Assembly: GCF_963555915.1 (NCBI RefSeq)
Contig: NZ_CAUVXL010000269.1
Location: 1 to 56,921, forward strand
Direction: 5' to 3'
DNA from: Protofrankia sp963555915
GTDB lineage: Bacteria > Actinomycetota > Actinomycetes > Frankiales > Frankiaceae
DNA length: 56,921 nt
Below the pieces are notes generated by a model, which ran no database searches, was not told where the DNA came from, and was given only the letters and a program-made list of their open reading frames with translations. Every line of letters begins with the position of its first letter. Position 1 is the first letter of the stretch. Both the position numbers and the translations under genes were made by a program. Shown here in pieces: positions 1 through 8,600 of this stretch.

Positions 1-19
1 GACGAGATATTCTGATTGC

Positions 20-331
20 ATGCCACAAATCGCAGTCCGGCTGGACGAAGCCGAGGTAGCCGCGCTCGACACGATGGTGTCGTCAGGGCGCTATCACTCA
101 CGCGCCGAGGCCGTCCGCGCGGCCCTCCATACGCAACGCCGTGTGGAGGAAGACCGCATGATCGCCGAGGCGTACGCGCGCGGGTACTGTCAGCAGCCAC
201 GAACGTCCGACGAGCGAGCCCTCTCCTTCACCGCCGCGAACCTGGTACCGATCATCCTCGGCGAGGACGGCGGCTACGATCTCGCCGACCTGGGCCTGAC
301 AACCGACCTGGGCCTGGCAGAGACGCTCTGA
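20..331 (+). CDS. Ribbon-helix-helix antitoxin
   Basis: A 103-aa protein with an N-terminal ribbon-helix-helix pattern: a short strand (PQIAVRLDEAEV), a helix, then a helix of the RAEAVRAAL type. This is typical of CopG/ParD/MazE-like antitoxins that bind DNA as dimers. The acidic C-terminal half (GEDGGYDLADLG) is the part that would wrap around the toxin. A MazF-like toxin gene follows 88 bp downstream on the same strand, which supports an antitoxin role and probable autoregulation. The ATG at 20 is the first start in the window. The pairing is an inference from context; the fold call is from sequence pattern. Confidence 0.8.
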   Translation: MPQIAVRLDEAEVAALDTMVSSGRYHSRAEAVRAALHTQRRVEEDRMIAEAYARGYCQQPRTSDERALSFTAANLVPIILGEDGGYDLADLGLTTDLGLAETL

Positions 332-419
332 TCCCTCGGCCGCCCCTGGGACATAATCACCCGGAATCTCCGTACGCGCTACACCATTATGCTCAATGCG
401 ATGATCCGGAACGGACCAG

Positions 420-743
420 GTGAAGCCACCCCTGCGCCGCGGCGCCCTCTGGGTCGCCCGACTGCCGCCACCCACCGGTGTGCGACCGGTCGTCATCATC
501 ACTCGTGACGCCGCACTGCCGTACCTGACGAACGTCACCGTCGTCCCCGTGACCCGCACGATCCGCGGCATCCCGAGCGAGGTCCCGGTCGGCCCCGACG
601 AGGGCCTCAAGGTCGACAGCGTCGCCAGCTGCGACAACATCACGACGATCCCGTCCGACCTACTTGTCACCGAGATCGGGATGCTCGGGCCGGCCCTGCT
701 GCGGCGGCTCTCGGCGGCGGTCAGGCTCGCGGTCGACGTCTGA
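420..743 (+). CDS. MazF/PemK-family endoribonuclease toxin
   Basis: A 107-aa protein that follows the MazF/PemK pattern along its full length: RGALWVARLPPPTGVRPVVII at the start, the central strand TNVTVVPVTRTIRG, then GLKVDSVASCDNITTIP and a C-terminal helix. Family members are usually 105-120 aa, so it looks intact. MazF toxins cleave single-stranded RNA and block translation until neutralised by the partner antitoxin, here the gene at 20-331. The start is GTG at 420, with no strong Shine-Dalgarno sequence. The 88-bp gap from the antitoxin is wider than in most such pairs, so the toxin may have its own weak start signals. Confidence 0.85.
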   Translation: MKPPLRRGALWVARLPPPTGVRPVVIITRDAALPYLTNVTVVPVTRTIRGIPSEVPVGPDEGLKVDSVASCDNITTIPSDLLVTEIGMLGPALLRRLSAAVRLAVDV

Positions 744-754
744 GCTTGGAATTC

Positions 755-956
755 AGAGTGCCCGGCAATAGGGGACGCGGCGTCGCGGGGCTGGGGCACG
801 CACCTCGCCTCATCGCTCCCCATCCATCGCTGCGCGATGCACGGGTACCCCGGCTCCGTCGGTCGACACCCAACACCTCCGGTGCTTCCCTCGCACCTCG
901 TGATCTACGTACCCCAACCCCGCTCCTTGATCCACGCCCCTGTTGCCAGGCGCTCT
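755..956 (+). mobile_element. MITE-like element, copy 1 (202 bp)
   Basis: The left end reads agagtgcccggcaatagggg (755-774). The right end (937-956), reverse-complemented, reads agagcgcctggcaacagggg, giving 20-bp terminal inverted repeats with few mismatches. The interior matches the second copy at 1691-1854 in opposite orientation over nearly its whole length, including the shared stretch CACCCAACACCTCCGGTG and the end CTCCTTGATCCACGCC. There is no coding capacity, so it would be a non-autonomous element. I see no clear target-site duplication. Confidence 0.7.
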
Positions 957-1010
957 CAACGATGTGAATCTGATGTTGCTGGAGAAGCATCACATTCACA
1001 TCGTTGAGAG
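953..1010. repeat. 58-bp palindrome beside the MITE end
   Basis: Arms 953-969 (ctctcaacgatgtgaat) and 994-1010 are perfect 17-bp reverse complements. The 24-nt centre is itself partly palindromic (TGATG...CATCA). It overlaps the last 4 bp of the MITE right end. It could be a REP-like hairpin, a second small insertion, or a transcription stop for reads leaving the toxin gene. Confidence 0.75.
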
Positions 1011-1046
1011 TCGGCCGGGTCGTTGACCGGAACAGATCTACTCCAC

Positions 1047-1075
1047 GCCCGGCAATAGGGTGCGCGGCGTTGGCT
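1047..1075 (+). repeat. Truncated MITE left end
   Basis: The sequence gcccggcaataggg (1047-1060) is identical to the inner part of the MITE terminal repeat, and the following GCGCGGCG resembles the interior of copy 1. No matching right end lies nearby, so this looks like a solo or decayed end. Confidence 0.45.
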
Positions 1076-1690
1076 CGCCGGACGGATCGCAGCCTGCCGC
1101 GGCGTGGAACCCAGCCCAGGCAGGGCGGGCAGGCCCGTGATGCTGGGTGGCCGACCGCTAAGCCCGATCCAGCGACACACTGGTCAGCTGGAGTCCGGCG
1201 GCTGGAGTCCGGCATCTCCGGACGGACCGCGCAGATCGGCTCCGGGACCTGGCAGATCGGCTTCGCCAATCCGGCAGGAACCCCGGATCCAACAGGAACC
1301 CTGATTTCCGGTGGTGCGACTTTGGCGCCAACCCCACGGGGTCGCCGAGCGTCAGAGCTAGAGAGAGGTTCCCGGCTCTGGACGGAGGGTCGGGAGCCTC
1401 TCCCCGCGGCCCTCGGGCCCTCGGACGCCCGAGAAGATCCATAATCGCATGGGCCAGCTCCCCCCATCCGGGATGTCCGGCATTGCGCGCCGAAAGTTTC
1501 CCAACGCGGTTTGTGGCCAGAAAAGCCCCGCACGCATCGGGATGCGTGCCTCGACCACCGTCCCCATCCGATCATCAACCCCGATCGGTCATCAACGGAT
1601 GAGATCACCCAGAGGAGCTGCCGGCTTGGATCACCAGGTTGGATCACCGAATGCGGTCCGCCTTCGGGACGGTCCCGAATGATCGGGCTA

Positions 1691-1854
1691 AGAGCGCCCG
1701 ACAATAGAGGCGTGGATCAAGGAGCAGGGCTGGAGTACGTAGATCGCGAGGCGGAGGAGGGAGTCACCGGAGGTGTTGGGTGCCGACCGACGACAACGAA
1801 GGGAGGTGCGTGCCCCAGCCCTGCGACGCCGCGTCCCCAATTGCCGGGCGCTCT
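1691..1854 (-). mobile_element. MITE-like element, copy 2 (164 bp, inverted)
   Basis: The ends are agagcgcccgacaatagagg (1691-1710) and, reverse-complemented from 1835-1854, agagcgcccggcaattgggg. The reverse complement aligns with copy 1 (755-956) from end to end but is about 38 bp shorter, with the missing part in the segment after the GCACGCACCT motif. The two copies have diverged by many substitutions, which suggests older insertions rather than a recent duplication. Confidence 0.7.
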
Positions 1855-1986
1855 AAATGGTCATCCGAGGATGATTCCCGGCGTGCCGGCCCGGCCCGTG
1901 AGCGCAGCTGCGATGGCAACCGGAACCGCGACCACTGCCGTCGCAGCCACCGCACGCCGTCGCAGCCACCGCCCGAGCCGCATCGG

Positions 1987-2018
1987 GCCAGCGAGCCAGC
2001 GAGCCAGCGAGCCAGCGA
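1987..2018. repeat. 8-bp tandem repeat, four copies
   Basis: Four perfect head-to-tail copies of GCCAGCGA. Just upstream a 17-bp unit (gccgtcgcagccaccgc) is present twice, at 1938-1954 and 1957-1973. This is low-complexity non-coding DNA. Confidence 0.8.
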
Positions 2019-2284
2019 GGTTGAACAACCACAACCATCGACCTTTTGAATCTCAACACCCGGTCGACCGTTGGGTTTCTTGCGCAGTTTGGGATATAAC
2101 AACACCACCGTGGCAATCTTGCGCTACTTGTTCCGCCCGCGGGCCTGACGTACGCTGCACCTGCGGCGGTCGTCGGCGTGGTTTTGTTGTTTATCATGAA
2201 ATACCTCGGGCACCTACCGGTGATCACAACAAGGCCAACGACTATGGCCGCGGTGCCGACGACTATTTCCTGACTGGCCATTTT

Positions 2285-2291
2285 GAGGAGG
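2285..2291 (+). promoter_or_regulatory. Shine-Dalgarno site fixing the TPR gene start
   Basis: GAGGAGG lies 6 nt before the GTG at 2298. An upstream in-frame TTG at 2283 would place this site inside the coding sequence, so GTG 2298 is the better start. Confidence 0.75.
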
Positions 2292-2297
2292 CCGGGC

Positions 2298-3542
2298 GTG
2301 AGAGAACCCAGCAGTCTGCTCGGGCGGTCACGAACGAGTCGAGAGCTCGGGGCCCGCCGTTCCCGCCGTGGCACGGCAGCCACCGCCGTCGGCAGCGGTT
2401 TCGTTCACAACGGAACCACACTGACCGCCGACACCCCGCCGTGGACGCTGGCGCGCCTGTGGGCGCCCGACGGGCTCGGTGCCGCGCTGGAAGAGGTGAC
2501 CAGCCGGGTCCAGCGGCCCGCCGTCCTGACCTTCACCAGCGCGACGCTCGGCGCGGTCGTCCACTCCTGGCTCGTCGCGGCTCCCGCCCGGCCCGTCGCG
2601 GTACTCAACGGCAGGCACGTCAACGACGCCCTGGTCGCCGGATTCGCCGACCGCGTCGACGCCCTGCGGCGGATGGACGACGTTCTGGGCGGGGAGGATG
2701 TGCACGGGCTCGCGGTGTCCGAGCTGCGGGTGATCGTCCGGCTGCTGCGCACCGGTGCATACAGCCAGGACCAGCGCGCGCGGCTCTACGCCGTCGCCGC
2801 GGAACTCGCCCGGCTGGCGGGCTGGGCCGCGTTCGACAGCGGCCGTCACCAGATCGCCCAACAGTTCTGGCTGGTGGCGCTGCGCACCGCCCACGAGGCC
2901 GGTGACCGGGCCATCGGCGCCAACATCCTGCGTTGCATGGCGGAGCAGGCGGTGCGCTACGGCGACCCGGCCGACGCGGTCACCATGCTGCGCGCGGCCC
3001 GCGCGGGCGCCGGGGACGCCCTCACGGCGACCGAGAAGGCGGTGCTCGCCGGCTCGCTGGCCATCGCCCATGCTCAGGTCGGCGACAGCCGAGCCGTGCG
3101 GGCCGAGATCGCCGAGGCGTTCACCCAGATCGATCAGGCCGAACCCGGCGAGGATCCGGACTACGTGTACTGGTGTTCTCGACCGACCATCGAGTACTAC
3201 GCCGGCAAGGCCCTGTTGTGCATTGGCGACGCCGCCGCCGCCATCGGGCACCTGAGGCGGTCCGTCGACGAGCTCGACGCCTGCGAGTACCCACGGGAGC
3301 TGATTCATCACCGGGTCTGGCTCGGTGTGGCCCAGGTCGACGCCGGCGAGGTGGAGCGCGCAGTCGACCTCGGCTACCAGGCAATCGACCTTGCCGGTTG
3401 CGTCGCGTCGGAGAATGCGAGGGTCGATGTCCTGACCCTCTGCGGCGCGATCGAGATCGCCGGGCATCCCGGTGCCGCCGCCCTCGCCGAACACGCCCGC
3501 ACCGCCCTGCGCTCCGGCGACCGGGCACCGGTCGGGGTCTGA
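2298..3542 (+). CDS. TPR regulator-like protein without HTH domain
   Basis: A 414-aa protein. From about residue 130 it matches the TPR-rich C-terminal half of actinobacterial XRE-family regulators: LYAVAAELARLAGWAAFDSGRHQIAQQFWLVALRTA, then repeats of about 34-40 residues (AIGANILRCMAEQAVRYG, AGSLAIAHAQVGD, IEYYAGKALLCIGDAAAAI). In those regulators an N-terminal helix-turn-helix of about 70 aa binds DNA and the TPR part senses peptides or partner proteins. Here the first 60 residues are Arg/Ser/Gly-rich and I see no helix-turn-helix in any upstream frame. It may be a truncated regulator or a stand-alone TPR adaptor. A hairpin immediately follows the stop. Confidence 0.7.
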   Translation: MREPSSLLGRSRTSRELGARRSRRGTAATAVGSGFVHNGTTLTADTPPWTLARLWAPDGLGAALEEVTSRVQRPAVLTFTSATLGAVVHSWLVAAPARPVAVLNGRHVNDALVAGFADRVDALRRMDDVLGGEDVHGLAVSELRVIVRLLRTGAYSQDQRARLYAVAAELARLAGWAAFDSGRHQIAQQFWLVALRTAHEAGDRAIGANILRCMAEQAVRYGDPADAVTMLRAARAGAGDALTATEKAVLAGSLAIAHAQVGDSRAVRAEIAEAFTQIDQAEPGEDPDYVYWCSRPTIEYYAGKALLCIGDAAAAIGHLRRSVDELDACEYPRELIHHRVWLGVAQVDAGEVERAVDLGYQAIDLAGCVASENARVDVLTLCGAIEIAGHPGAAALAEHARTALRSGDRAPVGV

Positions 3543-3543
3543 C

Positions 3544-3574
3544 CGGTGCCCGGTCGGGGTCTGACCGGGCACCG
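3544..3574 (+). terminator. Hairpin terminator after TPR gene
   Basis: Perfect 12-bp arms cggtgcccggtc (3544-3555) and gaccgggcaccg (3563-3574) with a 7-nt loop, starting 1 nt after the stop codon. There is no T-tract, as is usual for GC-rich actinomycete terminators. Confidence 0.7.
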
Positions 3575-3829
3575 AGGCCACCCACGGACCACCGGCGACC
3601 TCCGCCCCCGCGGGTCCACCTCGGCAGCAATGGCGCGGCAGCCTGACACATATCCGACGCATCTCAGATACTGCCTGTCAGCGCTGGTCAAGCCCTGTTG
3701 GTCACTTGTGTCGATGTCGCGACACATCCGTCGGCCGATCTGCATTGATGCCATTGAGTGGGTACGGGGGACGTCAGCGCGGACGTCCGCTAGCGTGATC
3801 GGAATACCCACACGTGGGGGACGGAGGCC

Positions 3830-5506
3830 ATGGACAGTTCGGTGGTACCCATCACATTGATCGTGGTGCTGCTGATCGGCGCGATTCTCTTCGTCGTCGT
3901 CTCCAGCCGCGCCTCGGGATTCGGCCCAGGGCCGACGCATCCGCCACGTCCATCGACACCCACCGGGAACACACGGTCGGGACAACGCCGGCGGCGACGG
4001 TCGGGGATCATCGGGACGATCCTCGCGCCGCTGCGGCGTGCCCCCGCGCGCCCGGCCGGTGGTGCCACCCGCGCCTCGGGATCAGCCGCACCGAGGGGAC
4101 AGGATGGTTCCGTGAGCTCCGCCGGCTCCAGCAGGTCTGCCCGCCCCGGCAACCCCGGCAACCCCGGCAATCCCGGCAATCCCGGCAACGTGGACCCACC
4201 GGCCTTTTCCAGGACCGCGGCGATCCCCACCGCGCCCATACCGCCGCCGGCCGGCGAACCGCCGACGACCGCTTTCGCGACGGTACCCGGCGGCAAGCAG
4301 CCCGACGTCTGGTCGACACCGTCCACGCACGGCGCCGGGCATCGGGATCTCGGAGCGGCGACAACGTCGGTGAACGCGGCAACGTCGACCAACGCGGCAA
4401 ACTCGGTCAACCCGGCGGTGCCCGCCGCCGGACAGACCCGGGAAAGAAACGCGACGGGGTGGACGCCCCCACCGGTCAGCCCGCCCCCATCCGCGACATC
4501 AGGCCGTGACCGGCCTCGCGAGGGCGATTTCGGTGGCAGCGACCCGTACGCTGGCACGGTGGCACACGGCGCGCCCGCCAGCCGGGATGGCTTCGGGTTC
4601 GACGAGGCGGCGGCTACCCGCAGGAGCGGCACCTACCCGGACAACCGCGGCACCGGCGGTGTCGGCGGTCACGGGGGTGGTGGTGACCCGTGGGACGATC
4701 CCGCCGCAACGATGGCGTCGGATCAGACGATTCCCCCGGTACCCGCGATGGTTGCGCCGGTCCCGACCGTGCCGCTGGTCGCGGACGAACCGGACGTCTC
4801 CACCTCGCCGGCGCTGCGGTTGGCCGCCGCCGGGCGGACCCGCCGGGGCAAGCGTGGCGGTCCCAATGAGGATGCCTTCGTCGTCCTCGACGGCCTGCTC
4901 GCGGTGGCCGACGGAGTCGGTGGCGAAGCGGCCGGCCAGATCGCGTCCACCCTGGCGGTGACGACCGTGGCGAGCTTCCGCCCGCAGTACGCCGCCGACC
5001 CCCGCGACGGCCTGCGGGGTGCCCTCGACCGGGCCAACCGGACCGTCCGGGAGAAGCCGTTGCAGGAGCCGTCCTGGCACGGGATGGCCTGCACGCTGGA
5101 CGTGGTCGTCCTCGGCCGGCAGCATGACACGGGCGAAACCCTCTTCGTGGCGCACGTCGGGGACAGCACCGTCTGGCTACAGCCCGGGCGCGGCCGGCCC
5201 CGCCAGCTCACCACCCCGCACGCCATCAAGAACGGGCCGCTGTTGAACGCGATCGGGCTCAACGAAGAGGTCGAGCTGGACCTGCTGGAGGAGCCGGTGC
5301 GGGCCGGGGATCGGGTGGTCCTCGCCAGCGACGGCATCACCAAGGTCATGAAACCCGAGCAACTGGACGGCCTGTTGATGGAGCTCGGCACCATGAGCCC
5401 CGAACAGGCCGCGGACGCGCTCGTGGACGCCGCCATGATGGCCGGTGCCCGCGACGACACCACCATCGTCGTCGGCGACCTGGTCACCGACGCCACCCCC
5501 CGTTAA
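3830..5506 (+). CDS. Membrane-anchored PP2C-type protein phosphatase
   Basis: A 558-aa protein. Residues 5-26 form one N-terminal membrane helix (PITLIVVLLIGAILFVVVS). Residues 30-320 are a disordered Pro/Gly/Thr-rich linker with an (Asn-Pro-Gly)n tract near residues 106-120. Residues 325-555 are a PP2C domain with the metal-binding motifs GPNEDAF, ADGVGGEAAG, AHVGDSTVW, LASDGITKVM and DDTTIVVGD, all metal-ligand aspartates present. PP2C enzymes remove phosphate from Ser/Thr. ACGGAGG precedes the ATG by 2 nt. The gene converges on the GTPase/pseudokinase operon, and I infer it could act on that system's proteins, although the only kinase-like protein seen there looks inactive. Confidence 0.88.
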   Translation: MDSSVVPITLIVVLLIGAILFVVVSSRASGFGPGPTHPPRPSTPTGNTRSGQRRRRRSGIIGTILAPLRRAPARPAGGATRASGSAAPRGQDGSVSSAGSSRSARPGNPGNPGNPGNPGNVDPPAFSRTAAIPTAPIPPPAGEPPTTAFATVPGGKQPDVWSTPSTHGAGHRDLGAATTSVNAATSTNAANSVNPAVPAAGQTRERNATGWTPPPVSPPPSATSGRDRPREGDFGGSDPYAGTVAHGAPASRDGFGFDEAAATRRSGTYPDNRGTGGVGGHGGGGDPWDDPAATMASDQTIPPVPAMVAPVPTVPLVADEPDVSTSPALRLAAAGRTRRGKRGGPNEDAFVVLDGLLAVADGVGGEAAGQIASTLAVTTVASFRPQYAADPRDGLRGALDRANRTVREKPLQEPSWHGMACTLDVVVLGRQHDTGETLFVAHVGDSTVWLQPGRGRPRQLTTPHAIKNGPLLNAIGLNEEVELDLLEEPVRAGDRVVLASDGITKVMKPEQLDGLLMELGTMSPEQAADALVDAAMMAGARDDTTIVVGDLVTDATPR

Positions 5507-5570
5507 GCCCTCCACCCGCACCCGCACAGCCACCCGGGCCTACCCGGCTACCCGCCGACCCCTACGGCTG

Positions 5571-5616
5571 TTGTCCCGTGAACACGTGTCCACAACGTGA
5601 CGTGCTCACGGGACAA
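5571..5616. terminator. Bidirectional terminator between convergent genes
   Basis: The 16-bp arms ttgtcccgtgaacacg (5571-5586) and cgtgctcacgggacaa (5601-5616) match with one mismatch around a 14-nt loop. It sits between the PP2C stop (5506) and the stop of the minus-strand operon (5641), so it can end both transcripts. Confidence 0.7.
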
Positions 5617-5640
5617 TGTGGGGGAACGAGCGACGGTTTC

Positions 5641-8600
5641 TCAGCCGGCCTTGTCCAGAAGCGTCTTTGCGGCTCCGGTCGCGGCCTGCAGAACCGGGGT
5701 CGCGTCCGTCCCGGACCTGTCTTCGATGTACACGGCGACCGCAACCGTCGGATTCTGGGCGGGCGCGAAGCCGACCGCCCATCCGGTAAAGCCGGAGTCG
5801 CCGGCAGACCAACTGGTCATCAGCGCGATACCGGGGTTGCCTGCCGCCATCGCGTCTCGTATCTCCTGTACTACATCAACGGCCAACGTTACGTCGCCGA
5901 TCCGGATCGCACAGTTGTCCGTAAAAGCTTCGAGGAAATGAGGGCATGGCGCTGGCATACCACTGCTCCCAGCGGCCAACGCGGACACCGCCACCGCCAT
6001 CTGAAAGGGCGTGACCCGGATCGGAGCATCAGCAGCAACCGCCTGGTTACCCTCGCAGCTCTCTCCCGGTAGTACCGATGACGCCGCGATGTGCACGCCG
6101 CTCACCGGATGGTCGATTCCGTCGAACCCCAGATCACAGGCGATTGCCTGTGCCCGTGGCAGAAAACCCGCACCGAGCTGAGCCTGTAACGCCTTGAAAC
6201 TTCCCGTGCAGGAATTTTTGACTATCGTCGAAAAATCCTTGCAGCCCAACGCTTCGGTCGCGTCCGCACGAAGTCCGACGAGTCCGTTCTTGTCCATGGC
6301 GGCGGCGCTGAGGAGTGCAACGATCTCGCCAGGGTTCGCCGACACGCCGGTGGCGAGATTCGCATTGTCAGCGGCCTGACCGCGGGTGGCGACCGCCCGC
6401 ACCCCACCGCCTCCCGGATCGATCACAACAACCGCTCCGTCGCGCCCGGCTTCCTCCAGAACTTTGACCGCCCGGTCCTGCCATTTTTTGGAGATGGTCA
6501 ACTCGATCTCGTCTCGTGACGGATCGGCGCTCGCCACGTGCACCGCCGCGTCAGCGAAGACGGCCGGAACATCCGACGCTTGCCACGCCCCATCATTGAA
6601 GACAACCTTCTTGAAGCTGCTGCCATCGAACCCTCTTACCGGAATACCGGCTCCTCCGCCACTCCGGCCCACCGTCAAAAATATAATAAACACGATGACA
6701 ACAAGTATAATAACAGCAATAACGATGACATGGAGCGGATTCGAAAAATCCACCCTCCGGCGTCGACCAGAAGGCGTCACATCGGTCGCGGAAACCCCGG
6801 CGCCTTGTTTTCGATTGTTGTGGGCGTCCTCTCCATGGTTGCTGTTCCATGTCCGCCTCGCGGCCGATCCGGGTTCCCTGTCAGAAACGTTTTGCGGCTG
6901 ACTGGGCGGCGGCCGATCAGGGGATCCCATCCCGGGCGTGGTTGGCCCCGCCCCGGCACCGGCGCTTCCAGGATCATCCGAGCGGGGTGGCATTACCGCA
7001 GGCAGATATTCCGTTGGGCGGTCCGTAACCGCAGCACGCCCGCGCTCGAACGCCTGGTCCGCTTTTCCGCGCAGCTCCTCGAGTTCCTGCGAGATCTCCG
7101 GATCGATCGGCTCGCCAGCCAGGCTGCGAATCCCCGCGATCAGGCGGTCGATGACAACCCGGTCATGCAGACCCACGACCGTGACATCAGAAATTACCCT
7201 TTGAACAATTTCCCGACCGTATTGGACCCGCCTGCCACACTCGGTTCGAAGCGCATCCTCAAACGCACGATTCTCAAGCGCACGACTCTGCTGATCGAAA
7301 ACATTTCTGATACGATGTCGCCCGACCTGGCCAAGGAGAATGTCGCACGCTTCCAGATCCCCCGCGACATCGCCGGATATCTGCGGTGGGCTGTCGCGGA
7401 CACAGTGAAAAGATATCCAGCGCAAGGTCTCGACATGCTGCTCGGTCAGCCCACCACCGACCCGGATCAGCTCGACAAGAAAGCCGATTACATCGGAAGA
7501 GCTTGGTTCTTTCTGGCTAATCTGCCCCAATGTCTCCAGAATTCGGCGCTCACACAGCCAACGCACCTCTTCGCGCGCTTGCGCGGCCGCGGCGCGTTTC
7601 GAGTCCCCATCCCGGCGCGTCAGATAATCGTGACGGTCGTCAATCACTGCGCTCAGCTCTGGCGCCTCAGCGGGCGGCCGCGAGTAGCTTGAATCAGTGG
7701 CAACCGCAGCGGCATTCACCGCTCCGAGCAGCTCGCGGATGACATCGGACCGTCCGTTGAATATCGTGACAAACGTTCTGTCAACCACCTGCAGAACACG
7801 TTTCGACAGTCGTGCATCGACGCCGTCGGGACGGCGAGGAAGATCGAATCGCGAGAGAACGAAATCCTGATCAGGAGCGGATTTTAACTGGCTGACCGCC
7901 CGCAGTCCGACTACATTCCTCTCCGTCAACCAGACCATATCGCGGATCATGTCAACAAGAATGTTGACGACCGCGATCACGGTATCCGCCTGCCGGGCCC
8001 GGTGGATGCCCTTTCTGTACACGCCGATTACATGCTCCCTGATAGGCGGGGGAGGCGGGATCTGCCCCGAGCCTGCGGGTATTCCGGCCGGGGACGGGAC
8101 CGGAGGCGGGGTTGCGTCCACGCCAGCCGGCATTTCGGTCGGGGCCGGCGGCAGGGCGGGGAGCGTGGCGGGACGCGGGACGGAAGGCCCTTCGGGCAAG
8201 CCAAGCCATTCCAGTAGTCCGGAATTTCCGATCAGCCACTCGCACCACCCGAAGGGATCATCCGAGTTGAACGGTTTCCCCACTATATCATCGAATACAT
8301 GGCGATCAGCTCGGCGGGAAACCTCCACAAGACGGCGAGCTGCGTCGGTGTACACCGGATGCGGATGCGGAGGCCGGCCGTCGAGGATGGTCAGAGCCCC
8401 ACCCTGCCAGGTGAACTTCTGAGTCGCGAACACCACCCGTGGCGCCGTATCTGCGGGTATGTTGTCTTTCTGCGAAGCCGAAAAGGAAAAACGCCTGACG
8501 AGGGTGTCGCAGCGATCGTTGTCCAGTGCCGCCAGCACATTCTTCAGCAGCTGGACCGCCTTACCCGGCCCGACTCCCGGTACAAGTAGGTGATGGGCAC

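Larger units (their letters stand above)
744..2297. other. Long non-coding stretch with mobile-element remnants
   Basis: About 1.55 kb between the toxin and the TPR gene with no credible coding frame: open frames here are Arg/Pro/Gly-rich shadows that lack ribosome-binding sites and recognisable domains. It holds two MITE-like elements (755-956 and 1691-1854), a 58-bp palindrome abutting the first, a truncated element end near 1047, and short tandem repeats (1938-1973 and 1987-2018). The 1076-1690 stretch contains scattered short GGAGTCCGGC and TCCGG repeats but nothing I can name. Confidence 0.7.

Noticed and set aside
1511..2905. 464-aa open frame across the MITE region and the TPR gene
   Set aside because: It is Arg/Pro/Ala-rich, has no ribosome site, and is a shifted shadow of the TPR gene in its second half.
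4150..4192. Tandem 9-bp repeats as a separate element
   Set aside because: They encode the Asn-Pro-Gly linker of the PP2C protein and are explained as coding low complexity.
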